Assembly (NCBI GenBank): GCA_020073285.1 | Contig: JAIQFM010000029.1 | Location: forward strand, 1-33,994 | DNA from: Terriglobia bacterium | GTDB lineage: Bacteria; Acidobacteriota; Terriglobia; Terriglobales; Acidobacteriaceae | DNA length: 33,994 bases | Reading direction: 5' to 3' | In this document: positions 16,226 to 23,648 of the stretch, piece by piece | Layout of the letters: each line of letters starts with the position of its first letter | Numbering within the stretch: position 1 is the stretch's first letter | Made by a program: the position numbers and the translations under genes | The notes under the pieces: model-generated | What the model saw: only the letters and a program-made list of their open reading frames with translations | The model's database searches: none | Told to the model about the DNA's origin: nothing

Positions 16226-17851
16226 ATGCGAATTGTAACCTGCTATCGCGGTAACGAAAGAACGTGGGAAACCCTGGAAGCGGAGGTCGTGTTCGGACGC
16301 ACCGACGACAAGTCAGCAGCCATCCTTGATCTTTTTCCCGACAAGAAGGTCTCCCGGGCGCACGGCCGAATCTGGGATGCGGGCGGTCTCTACTGGATCG
16401 AAGACCTCAACAGCAAGTGGGGTACTCGCCTCAATGGGGTCGAGATCAAAGGCCGGGGAAAACACCAGGTCCGGATCGGCGACCTGATCGTGGCCGGCGA
16501 TACGACGCTCCGAATGGAGCCTTCCCGGCCGCCGGACGCTCCCAAGCAAACCAGATACCTGGAACACGGAACCATGCTTGTCCCAGAATCCCGGGAGCCC
16601 GATTCGTCGGTGGCGATCGCCGGAGATGTGAGCGCGTCCCTGCAGGATGCGGTGCCGGTAAAGGTAGTCGGCGAGGAAGCGGCGCGGCGGCTGCGCGTGA
16701 TTTGCGACCTTCCCGTGCAATTGGCGGAAAAAGTGGATCGGGAGTCCCTTCTACGCGTGATCGTCGACCGCCTGGTCGAGGTGCTGCCCAGCGCCGAGAG
16801 CGTAGGGCTGGTGCTGCGCGATCCCAAGACCGACGCCTTGTTGCTCAAGGCGTATCACTCTGACGGGCTGTGTTCGGTGAGCGAGACGTTGGCGCGCCGG
16901 GCGGTGAACAGCCGCAAAGCATTCATCTGGAAACGCAGTGTCGCGGGCGATATCAGCGGCACGCTCCTGGCAGGCCCGATCGCGGTGGGGATGTATGCTC
17001 CGCTGCTTTGGCAGGACGAAGCGCTGGGAGTGATATGTGCGGATAGTCACGAAGCGGACGTGGTATTTACGGAGGACGACCTTCGCTTGATGGTGATGGT
17101 GGCACAGTATGCGGCCATGACCGTGGCCAACCACGATCTGCAGGAAAAGCTGCTCCGCGAATCCGCCATCAAAGCCAATCTGTTGCGCCAGTTTTCGCCC
17201 GCTGTTGCCGAGCGGCTGCTGGCGCATCGCGGCCAGTTGCAGCTCGGCGGCGAACGCCGCGCCGTGACACTGCTTTGCTCCGATATCCGTGGTTTCACCA
17301 AAATGTCGTCCCGGATGCAGCCGGACGAAATCCTGGGAACACTGAATGAGTACTTCGGCTACCTGGTTCCCGTGATCTTTGCCAACCATGGGATGATTGA
17401 CAAGTACATGGGAGACGGAATCCTGGCCGTCTTTGGAAGCCCGGAACCGGATCCCGCGCATCATGAACACGCGGTAAGAGCCGGCCTGGAGATGCAGGCC
17501 GCGGTGGCGTGGTTGAATGCCCAGCGCAGCGCTCGGGGCGCGCCGATCTGGCAAGTCGGCATCGGCATCCACTGCGGAGAAGTGGTCCAGGGATTTCTTG
17601 GTACATCCGACCGAATGGAATTTACCGTCATTGGAGACACGGTGAATCGGACCGCGCGATATACCGATGCCGCGATGGCCGAGCAGGTTCTGATCAGTCC
17701 CGAGGTGCATGAGCGCGTCTGGCGGCTGGTGGAGGTGGAAGCAACCACCATCACCACCAAACACGAAGGCGAGATGCGCGCCTATCGCGTTCTCGGTCTG
17801 AAGGCCGGACGACTCGAACAAAGTGGCGCCAGTTCAGTGACTGCAAGCTGA
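16226..17851 (+). CDS. Soluble FHA-GAF-class III adenylate cyclase
   Basis: The protein has 541 residues, counting from the ATG at which the FHA fold begins (MRIVTCYRG); the open frame extends to a GTG at 16193. The FHA domain (1-100) has the phosphothreonine-binding set: GR at 24-25, SRAH at 43-46 and LNSKWGTRLNG at 61-71. A GAF domain covers about 155-305. The cyclase domain (about 342-530) has metal aspartates D353 (CSDIRGFT) and D397 (GDGILAVFG), K393, T467 before VIG, N474 and R478. The Lys/Thr pair suggests ATP as substrate. No membrane helix or signal peptide is present. FHA domains read phosphothreonine made by Hanks-type kinases, so the kinase at 10705-13980 is an obvious candidate partner. 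Regulation would combine phospho-binding with a GAF ligand. Substrate and ligand are inferred. Confidence 0.9.
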   Translation: MRIVTCYRGNERTWETLEAEVVFGRTDDKSAAILDLFPDKKVSRAHGRIWDAGGLYWIEDLNSKWGTRLNGVEIKGRGKHQVRIGDLIVAGDTTLRMEPSRPPDAPKQTRYLEHGTMLVPESREPDSSVAIAGDVSASLQDAVPVKVVGEEAARRLRVICDLPVQLAEKVDRESLLRVIVDRLVEVLPSAESVGLVLRDPKTDALLLKAYHSDGLCSVSETLARRAVNSRKAFIWKRSVAGDISGTLLAGPIAVGMYAPLLWQDEALGVICADSHEADVVFTEDDLRLMVMVAQYAAMTVANHDLQEKLLRESAIKANLLRQFSPAVAERLLAHRGQLQLGGERRAVTLLCSDIRGFTKMSSRMQPDEILGTLNEYFGYLVPVIFANHGMIDKYMGDGILAVFGSPEPDPAHHEHAVRAGLEMQAAVAWLNAQRSARGAPIWQVGIGIHCGEVVQGFLGTSDRMEFTVIGDTVNRTARYTDAAMAEQVLISPEVHERVWRLVEVEATTITTKHEGEMRAYRVLGLKAGRLEQSGASSVTAS

Positions 17852-17871
17852 GCGCACGATCCAGAGTTCGA

Positions 17872-19440
17872 CTAGGCAGGAATTCGAGGCGTCGCCTGCG
17901 GTTGTGGTGTGGGCAGCGGATTGCGCCAGCGATGGCCAACTTCCAGCAACGCGTTGGCCTCCGCCGGCCCCCACGTACCAGCGCCGTAGTTAGGGAAGAC
18001 GGGTGGAGGCTCGTGCTGCCACCGCTCCAGGATAGGAGCCATCACCGCCCAGGCCAGTTCGACGCCTTCGCTACGCGCGAACAAAGTCGCATCGCCCAAC
18101 ATGCTGTCCAGCAGCAGCCGTTCGTACGCGCTGTAGGAAGCCATGCCAAACGAGGTGGCGTAGTGAAAATCCATGTCGACCGGACGTACATCCATGCCCG
18201 GCCCGGGAGTCTTGGCGGCGAACTCCAGGGAAATTCCTTCGTCCGGCTGAATGCGAATGGAGAGCAGATTGGGCGCCAACTGGCCGCATTGTGTGCCTCC
18301 GAACAAGGCGAGCGGCGGCTGCTTGAATTGGACAGCGATTTCGGTCCAGTGCTTTGGCAGGCGTTTACCGGCACGCAGATAGAAAGGCACGCCGGCCCAG
18401 CGCCAATTATCGAGGTGCAGCTTCAGCGCGACGAAGGTCTCGATACTGGACTGCGGATTGACTCCGGGTTCTTGCCGGTAGCCGACCACTCGCTGCCCGT
18501 CGATTAGGCCCGGTCCGTACTGCCCACGCACCGCAATCTGCTCCACGCCCGCGCCGACAAGCGGCCTGATCGAACGCAGCACCTTTACTTTTTCCGCTCT
18601 CACCGACTCGGAGTCGAACGCCACCGGGGGCTCCATGGCCGTCAGGGTCAACAGTTGTATGAGGTGGTTCTGTACCATGTCGCGCAGCGCGCCCGCTTCC
18701 TCGTAGTAAGTTGCGCGGTTTTCAACACCGACGGTTTCTGCGGCGGTGATCTGCACCTGGTCCACGTAGCGCCGGTTCCAGACGGGATCGAAGATGCCAT
18801 TGGCGAATCGGAATACCAGCAGGTTCTGGACAGTCTCTTTCCCCAGGTAATGATCGATGCGGTAAACCTGTTCCTCCGAAAAAACAGCGTGCAAGGCCTG
18901 ATTGAGCTGGCGAGCCGATTGCAGGTCGTGACCGAAAGGCTTTTCCACGATGATGCGCGTCCACCCGGCGGATTTCGACAATCCCGCCGCCTGCAGGTTG
19001 TGAGCGATACCTGGCATCAGGCTGGGAGACACGGCCAGGTAGAACATTCGATTACCCTGCGCGCCGCAGTCGCGATCGAGATCTGCCAGCCGGGTGGCGA
19101 TCCTCTGGTACGTGCTCGCATCGTCGGATGATCCCTGAACATAGAAGAGGCGCTGCTCGAATCCGCGCCAGATTTCGGTCTCCACCGCGCCACCGAACCG
19201 CTCGACAGCAGTCCGCATCTCCGCTCGGAAGGCGTCATCGCTCATGCCGCGGCGCGAGTTCCCTACAACGCTGAAACACGGCGGCAGCAATCGTTCGCGC
19301 GCGAGCTGGTACAGGGCGGGCATGAGTTTGCGCCGGGTCAGGTCGCCGGACGCGCCAAAGATCACCATGGCACATGCGTCAGGGATGCGCTCGACTCGGC
19401 GGTGCACGGGGGCAGCGGTCGGCTCAGCCACAACAGTCAT
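17872..19440 (-). CDS. zwf: Glucose-6-phosphate 1-dehydrogenase
   Basis: Oxidises glucose 6-phosphate to 6-phosphogluconolactone, producing NADPH, in the pentose phosphate pathway. The nucleotide-binding motif GASGDLTRRKL and the active-site segment RIDHYLGKE are both present, as is EKPFGHDL. At 522 residues it is a normal length. The ATG at 19440 is chosen over an upstream start because AAGGAGGAAG sits seven to ten bases before it. It converges with the FHA-cyclase gene (20 bases apart) and diverges from the SDR/glucoamylase pair. No pgl or gnd gene is next to it. Confidence 0.95.
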   Translation of the reverse strand: MTVVAEPTAAPVHRRVERIPDACAMVIFGASGDLTRRKLMPALYQLARERLLPPCFSVVGNSRRGMSDDAFRAEMRTAVERFGGAVETEIWRGFEQRLFYVQGSSDDASTYQRIATRLADLDRDCGAQGNRMFYLAVSPSLMPGIAHNLQAAGLSKSAGWTRIIVEKPFGHDLQSARQLNQALHAVFSEEQVYRIDHYLGKETVQNLLVFRFANGIFDPVWNRRYVDQVQITAAETVGVENRATYYEEAGALRDMVQNHLIQLLTLTAMEPPVAFDSESVRAEKVKVLRSIRPLVGAGVEQIAVRGQYGPGLIDGQRVVGYRQEPGVNPQSSIETFVALKLHLDNWRWAGVPFYLRAGKRLPKHWTEIAVQFKQPPLALFGGTQCGQLAPNLLSIRIQPDEGISLEFAAKTPGPGMDVRPVDMDFHYATSFGMASYSAYERLLLDSMLGDATLFARSEGVELAWAVMAPILERWQHEPPPVFPNYGAGTWGPAEANALLEVGHRWRNPLPTPQPQATPRIPA

Positions 19441-19563
19441 GCAGGCTTCCTCCTTACTTATCTCGCGGGGCTTCACGGCATGGCTACCGCCGATAGCTCG
19501 ACGCGCAATATTTTAACAATGGACTCGGGTGGTTCCTCTTGTTTCAGAGGCCGGTCAGATGTA

Positions 19564-19577
19564 TTTAGATGTCTAAA
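19564..19577. promoter_or_regulatory. Operator-like palindrome between zwf and the glucose genes
   Basis: Inverted repeat TTTAGA-tg-TCTAAA in an AT-rich patch, roughly midway between the two divergent start codons (19440 and 19690). A dimeric repressor could bind here and control both directions. No regulator gene is adjacent. Downstream, TAGAAT at 19654-19659 may be a -10 box toward the SDR gene, but no matching -35 is visible. Confidence 0.35.
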
Positions 19578-19689
19578 GTCCGACACCGCCGCATCGGTTG
19601 GGTCGTGGGGAACATCTCACCGATGGACGTGATTCGTGTTCTCCATAGGCTTGTAGAATGCATCTCTCCTACGGAGGATGCGCACGCAC

Positions 19690-20457
19690 ATGAGACTGGC
19701 AGGCAAAGTCGCGTTGGTTACCGGCGGTGACCAGGGGATCGGGCGGGCTATCGTCCTGCGGTTGGGTCAAGAAGGCGCGGATGTAGGATTCAGTTACCAC
19801 TCCCATCAGCCGCAGGCGATGGAAGTCCTCTCCTGCGTGGAAGCGCTGGGCCGGAAGGGGTTCGTGTCGCAGGCCGACGTCGGCGATGTGCAACAGGCGC
19901 GGGCGCTGGTTCAGGCCATGGTGGAGCGCTTCGGCCAACTCGACATTCTCGTCAACAACGCGGGAATGGAAAAACGCGCGCCCTTCTGGGAGGTGGATGA
20001 AGCCGATTACGATGCGGTGCTTGCGGTCAATCTCAAAGGGGCATTCTTCACCACGCAGGCCGTGGTCCGCCACCTCATACAGACAGGTCGTCCGGGAAAA
20101 ATCATCAATATCAGTTCGGTGCACGAGGAACTGCCATTCCCTAATTTCGCTCCCTATTGTCTGAGTAAGGGTGGAGTGAGGATGCTCACGCGCGACTTGG
20201 CGGTGGAACTGGCGCCCTTTCACATTACGGTCAACGCCATCGCACCCGGAGCAATCGCAACCGCCATCAACAGCAGTCTGCTGCGTGACAACGAAAAGTT
20301 CTCCGCCTTGCTCAAGAACATCCCCCTTGGGAGGATGGGCACTCCGGAGGAGGTGGCCGCCGCGGTTACTTTTCTGGCGTCGGCCGATTCCGACTACATC
20401 ACCGGCACCACCGTCTTTGTGGATGGCGGATTGATGCGCAACTACCACGAGCAGTAA
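19690..20457 (+). CDS. Short-chain dehydrogenase, glucose 1-dehydrogenase-like
   Basis: A 255-residue classical SDR. The cofactor motif is TGGDQGIG, the structural motif NNAG, and the catalytic Ser with the Y-x3-K pair lies in [20 protein letters not shown]. The ISSVHE...PxPxFxxY segment and the INAIAPGAI...T-x-IN stretch match Bacillus-type glucose 1-dehydrogenases, which oxidise beta-D-glucose to gluconolactone. GGAGG lies at 19673-19677, directly against the ATG at 19678, so the in-frame ATG at 19690 ([13 protein letters not shown]) is the better start. A GH15 glucoamylase gene follows 28 bases downstream, supporting glucose as substrate. Family is certain; substrate is inferred. Confidence 0.85.
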   Translation: MRLAGKVALVTGGDQGIGRAIVLRLGQEGADVGFSYHSHQPQAMEVLSCVEALGRKGFVSQADVGDVQQARALVQAMVERFGQLDILVNNAGMEKRAPFWEVDEADYDAVLAVNLKGAFFTTQAVVRHLIQTGRPGKIINISSVHEELPFPNFAPYCLSKGGVRMLTRDLAVELAPFHITVNAIAPGAIATAINSSLLRDNEKFSALLKNIPLGRMGTPEEVAAAVTFLASADSDYITGTTVFVDGGLMRNYHEQ

Positions 20458-20485
20458 ACCAGTGCGAAAGCACGGCGAGTGCAGC

Positions 20486-22882
20486 ATGACCAATGGTTCC
20501 CAGAAATCTCTCGCGTTCGGGGCCCCAGGCATGAGCCCGCGCTGGACGTCCAGCACGAAAGACGGGGTGGGCACCGCGTACTCGGCTTCGAGCTGCGTGT
20601 GGTTCACGTTATCGCATGGCATCCTGAACGAAGTCTACTATCCCACGATCGACCGCCCGCAGATCCGCGACATGCAGTTCTTGATCACGGATGGCCAGAC
20701 TTTCTTTCACGAAGAGCGCCGCCATCTGAAAACGGAGGTCGAGGAGCTGGACCGCTGGTCGCTGGGATATCGCATCATCAATAGCGATCCGCAAGGACGA
20801 TATCGCCTCATCAAGCAGGTGATTGCCGATCCCCATCAACCGTGCGTGCTTATCCGTACCCAACTCGAGGGAGACAGGGAACTGCTGGACCGGCTCCAAG
20901 TCTTCGCGCTCGTCGCACCTCACCTGGAAGTCGGCGGCTGGGGCAATTCCATCAGACGGATCGAGGTCTTGGAGCGAATCGTCCTGCTGGCCTGGAAGGC
21001 GCGGACCTGTATGGCGATGGGCGCCGATGTTGGTTTTGGGAAGACTTCGTGTGGCTATGTTGGAACCAGCGACGGCTGGCAGGACCTCAACCACAACCTG
21101 CGGATGGACTGGGAATTCGACCGAGCCGAAAACGGCAACGTCGCCGGGATGGGAGAGTTGAACCTTTCCGAGAAAAAAGATTTCACGGTTGCGCTTGCTT
21201 TCGGAGATAGCCCACATGCCGCCATTGCAACCCTGGTGCAATCCTTGGCAATCCCTTTCAGCCAACATCAGGAAAGGTTCGGGCTACAGTGGCGCCGGGT
21301 TGCGGAATTCGAAGACCTGGAGCGCTTCGTCTCCGACGGCGGACTCCTCTATCGGACGAGCCGGCAGTTGCTGCTGGCACACGAGGATAAGACGTTTGCC
21401 GGCGCGCTGATCGCCTCCGCCAGCATTCCCTGGGGTGATTGCAAAGGAGATGAGGACCTGGGCGGCTACCACCTAGTCTGGACCCGTGATGCGGTGCAAT
21501 CGGCAACCGCGCTGCTGGCCAGTGGTCGCAAGGAGACCGCCCGGCGGGCCCTGGTCTACCTGGCATGCTCGCAGGCTCCCGATGGCGGCTTTCCGCAGAA
21601 CTTTTGGATTGATGGCACTCCTTACTGGCGGGGCATCCAGCTTGATGAAGTGGCTTTCCCGGTGATGCTCGCCTGGCGGTTGTGGAACGCGGGCGGACTG
21701 GCCGACTTCGACCCTTACCCCATGGTACTGAGGGCCGCGCGGTTCCTGGTTCAACAAAGCCCGGTCACACAGCAGGAACGTTGGGAGGAGAACAGCGGCT
21801 ATTCGCCCTCGACCTTGGCCGCCATCATTGCCGCGCTCATATGTGCTGCCGACTTCGCCCGATCACGGCAACAAGAAAGCACGGCAGTCTTTCTGGAACA
21901 GTATGCCGACTTTCTTGAAACCCACATCGAGCAGTGGACGGTGACCACCCAAGGAAGCCTGGTCCCGGGCATTTCGCGCCACTACATTCGCATTCATCCG
22001 TCCACGTCTGACAGCGGCCTTCCCGACGAAGATCCCAACGCGGGCCTGCTGCTCATCCCCAATCGCCCGCCTGGCGCTCAGTTCACTTTCGCCGCCAAAG
22101 ACATTGTTGAAGCCGGATTTCTTGAACTGGTCCGATATGGCATCCGCAGGCCCGGAGATACCCTGATCGAGGATTCGCTGCGGGTTGTGGATTCCGTGCT
22201 GAAGGTTGAAACGCCATGCGGGCCGTGCTGGCGACGCTATAACTACGATGGCTATGGCCAGCGTCCTGACGGCGGGCCTTTTAAGGGGTGGGGACAGGGG
22301 CGGGCTTGGCCGCTTCTGACCGGCGAACGGGGCCATTATGAGTTGGCCGCGGGTCGTGATCCGAAGCCGTTCACGGCAGCTTTGGAGCGGTTGGCTTCCG
22401 GCGCCGGCATGCTTCCCGAACAAGTCTGGGATGAGCCGGACCGGCCCGAGCGCAGGTTGTACTTGGGAAGGCCGGCGGGTTCCGCAATGCCGTTGATGTG
22501 GGCCCACGCTGAATACTTGACGCTGCTGCGCTCCGTGGCGGATGGGCAGGGGTTCGATCTGATCGAGCCGGTGGCTGCGCGCTATCTGCGCACGCAATCG
22601 CGGGCGGCATGGCAAGTCTGGAAACCTGACCGGCGTGTGCCAACCGTCAACGCGGGCAGCACGCTGAGGATCTTGGCGTTTTCACCCTTCCGTCTGCGCT
22701 GGTCCCGCGACGGATGGCAGACCGTCAGCGACACCTCTTCCACCAACACTGAGCTGGGATCGTTTGTCGATCTCCAGGTTCCGCCGGGCCAGGGCGCCCC
22801 TGTCAGCTTCACCTTCTATTGGCTCGCGGACGCTCGTTGGGAAGGGCAGGATTACAGCGTCGAGGTCCGTTCGCGCAACTAG
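20486..22882 (+). CDS. GH15 glucoamylase (glucan 1,4-alpha-glucosidase type)
   Basis: About 798 residues, in the two-part bacterial form. An N-terminal beta-sandwich (about 1-270) includes GILNEVYYPTIDRPQIRD. The (alpha/alpha)6 barrel (about 290-690) has VWTRDAVQSATALL, the general acid in ERWEENSGYSPST and the general base in PEQVWDE. A short C-terminal beta segment follows. The enzyme releases glucose from the ends of alpha-glucans or similar glucosides. No signal peptide is evident, so it is probably cytoplasmic and may act on glycogen, maltodextrin or trehalose-like substrates. The ATG at 20486 is preceded by GGCGAG; a GTG at 20462 is possible but lacks a ribosome-binding site. It is in an operon with the SDR, so glucose release and oxidation are likely linked. 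Confidence 0.92.
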   Translation: MTNGSQKSLAFGAPGMSPRWTSSTKDGVGTAYSASSCVWFTLSHGILNEVYYPTIDRPQIRDMQFLITDGQTFFHEERRHLKTEVEELDRWSLGYRIINSDPQGRYRLIKQVIADPHQPCVLIRTQLEGDRELLDRLQVFALVAPHLEVGGWGNSIRRIEVLERIVLLAWKARTCMAMGADVGFGKTSCGYVGTSDGWQDLNHNLRMDWEFDRAENGNVAGMGELNLSEKKDFTVALAFGDSPHAAIATLVQSLAIPFSQHQERFGLQWRRVAEFEDLERFVSDGGLLYRTSRQLLLAHEDKTFAGALIASASIPWGDCKGDEDLGGYHLVWTRDAVQSATALLASGRKETARRALVYLACSQAPDGGFPQNFWIDGTPYWRGIQLDEVAFPVMLAWRLWNAGGLADFDPYPMVLRAARFLVQQSPVTQQERWEENSGYSPSTLAAIIAALICAADFARSRQQESTAVFLEQYADFLETHIEQWTVTTQGSLVPGISRHYIRIHPSTSDSGLPDEDPNAGLLLIPNRPPGAQFTFAAKDIVEAGFLELVRYGIRRPGDTLIEDSLRVVDSVLKVETPCGPCWRRYNYDGYGQRPDGGPFKGWGQGRAWPLLTGERGHYELAAGRDPKPFTAALERLASGAGMLPEQVWDEPDRPERRLYLGRPAGSAMPLMWAHAEYLTLLRSVADGQGFDLIEPVAARYLRTQSRAAWQVWKPDRRVPTVNAGSTLRILAFSPFRLRWSRDGWQTVSDTSSTNTELGSFVDLQVPPGQGAPVSFTFYWLADARWEGQDYSVEVRSRN

Positions 22883-23009
22883 CGGCGCTGCCAGCCTAGA
22901 CTTTGCGGCCGAGTGGCGGAGAGCCGGCTACACGGCCAGAGCGGAGGTAACCGCGCTCCCAGTACAATGGAGATGCGCCGTTATCATCGCGTGGAAGGAA
23001 CCGCAGGTC

Positions 23010-23453
23010 ATGCCCACCGAACTGCCGCAGTGCACATTCGAGCCCAACAAGCTCATCCTGCGCCTCAATGTCACGTTGCAGGCCGACCCTCAAGCTATCT
23101 CTCCCGTGGTGGACGGCGTGTTGGCCATCGCCCGGGAAATGAAGTGCGCCGCCGGCAAAGAGATGGAAATTGAGACTGCGCTGCGCGAGGCCCTGGCCAA
23201 TGCCATCAAGCACGGCTGCAACAACGACACCTCCAAGCAGGTGCAGTGCTGCGTTGCCTGCGACGAAAGCCGCGGTATGCTCATCATGGTGCGCGACCCG
23301 GGCAAGGGTTTCGATCCGGCAGCCATCCCCAGCCCAGTGGTGGGCGAGAACGTCTATTCCGAGCACGGCCGCGGCATCTACCTCATCAACGAACTGATGG
23401 ACCAAGTGGACATCCGCCGCGGCGGCACCGAGATTGTCATGCAGAAACGGTGA
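23010..23453 (+). CDS. RsbW-like ATP-binding protein (anti-sigma factor/serine kinase type)
   Basis: A 147-residue single GHKL-type ATPase domain. The N box is ALREALANAIKHGCN, the G1 box VRDPGKGFDP, and the G2 box EHGRGIYLINELMDQV. This is the pattern of RsbW/SpoIIAB-type switch kinases, which bind sigma factors or phosphorylate STAS-domain antagonists. The open frame extends far upstream, but the ATG at 23010 fits the domain and has GGAAGGA ten bases before it. No STAS antagonist, phosphatase or sigma factor is encoded nearby, so the partner is elsewhere. Confidence 0.88.
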   Translation: MPTELPQCTFEPNKLILRLNVTLQADPQAISPVVDGVLAIAREMKCAAGKEMEIETALREALANAIKHGCNNDTSKQVQCCVACDESRGMLIMVRDPGKGFDPAAIPSPVVGENVYSEHGRGIYLINELMDQVDIRRGGTEIVMQKR

Positions 23454-23648
23454 AGGCGAGCCCTAGCTGGGTCGGGGCATCCACGAACCAAACCGCCGAC
23501 TGAGAACGCCAACTCCAGGCATTACTAAAGCCGCGCTTCTCGCCTGCACCCTGGTTATATTCCCGATGTTACCCCCCTGGGATATAAACGTCCCAGCGCA
23601 CCACAGCGCGGGGGCTCGACTCTGGAAGAGATTCCCTGGAAGGAACGT

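Noticed and set aside
16751-17821. 356-codon frame antisense to the FHA-cyclase
   Set aside because: No domain; the sense strand has complete FHA and cyclase motifs.
22905-22985. tRNA-Ser/Leu-like string GGCCGAGTGGCGGAG
   Set aside because: Resembles a D-arm only; no anticodon stem, T-loop or matching acceptor stem could be folded.
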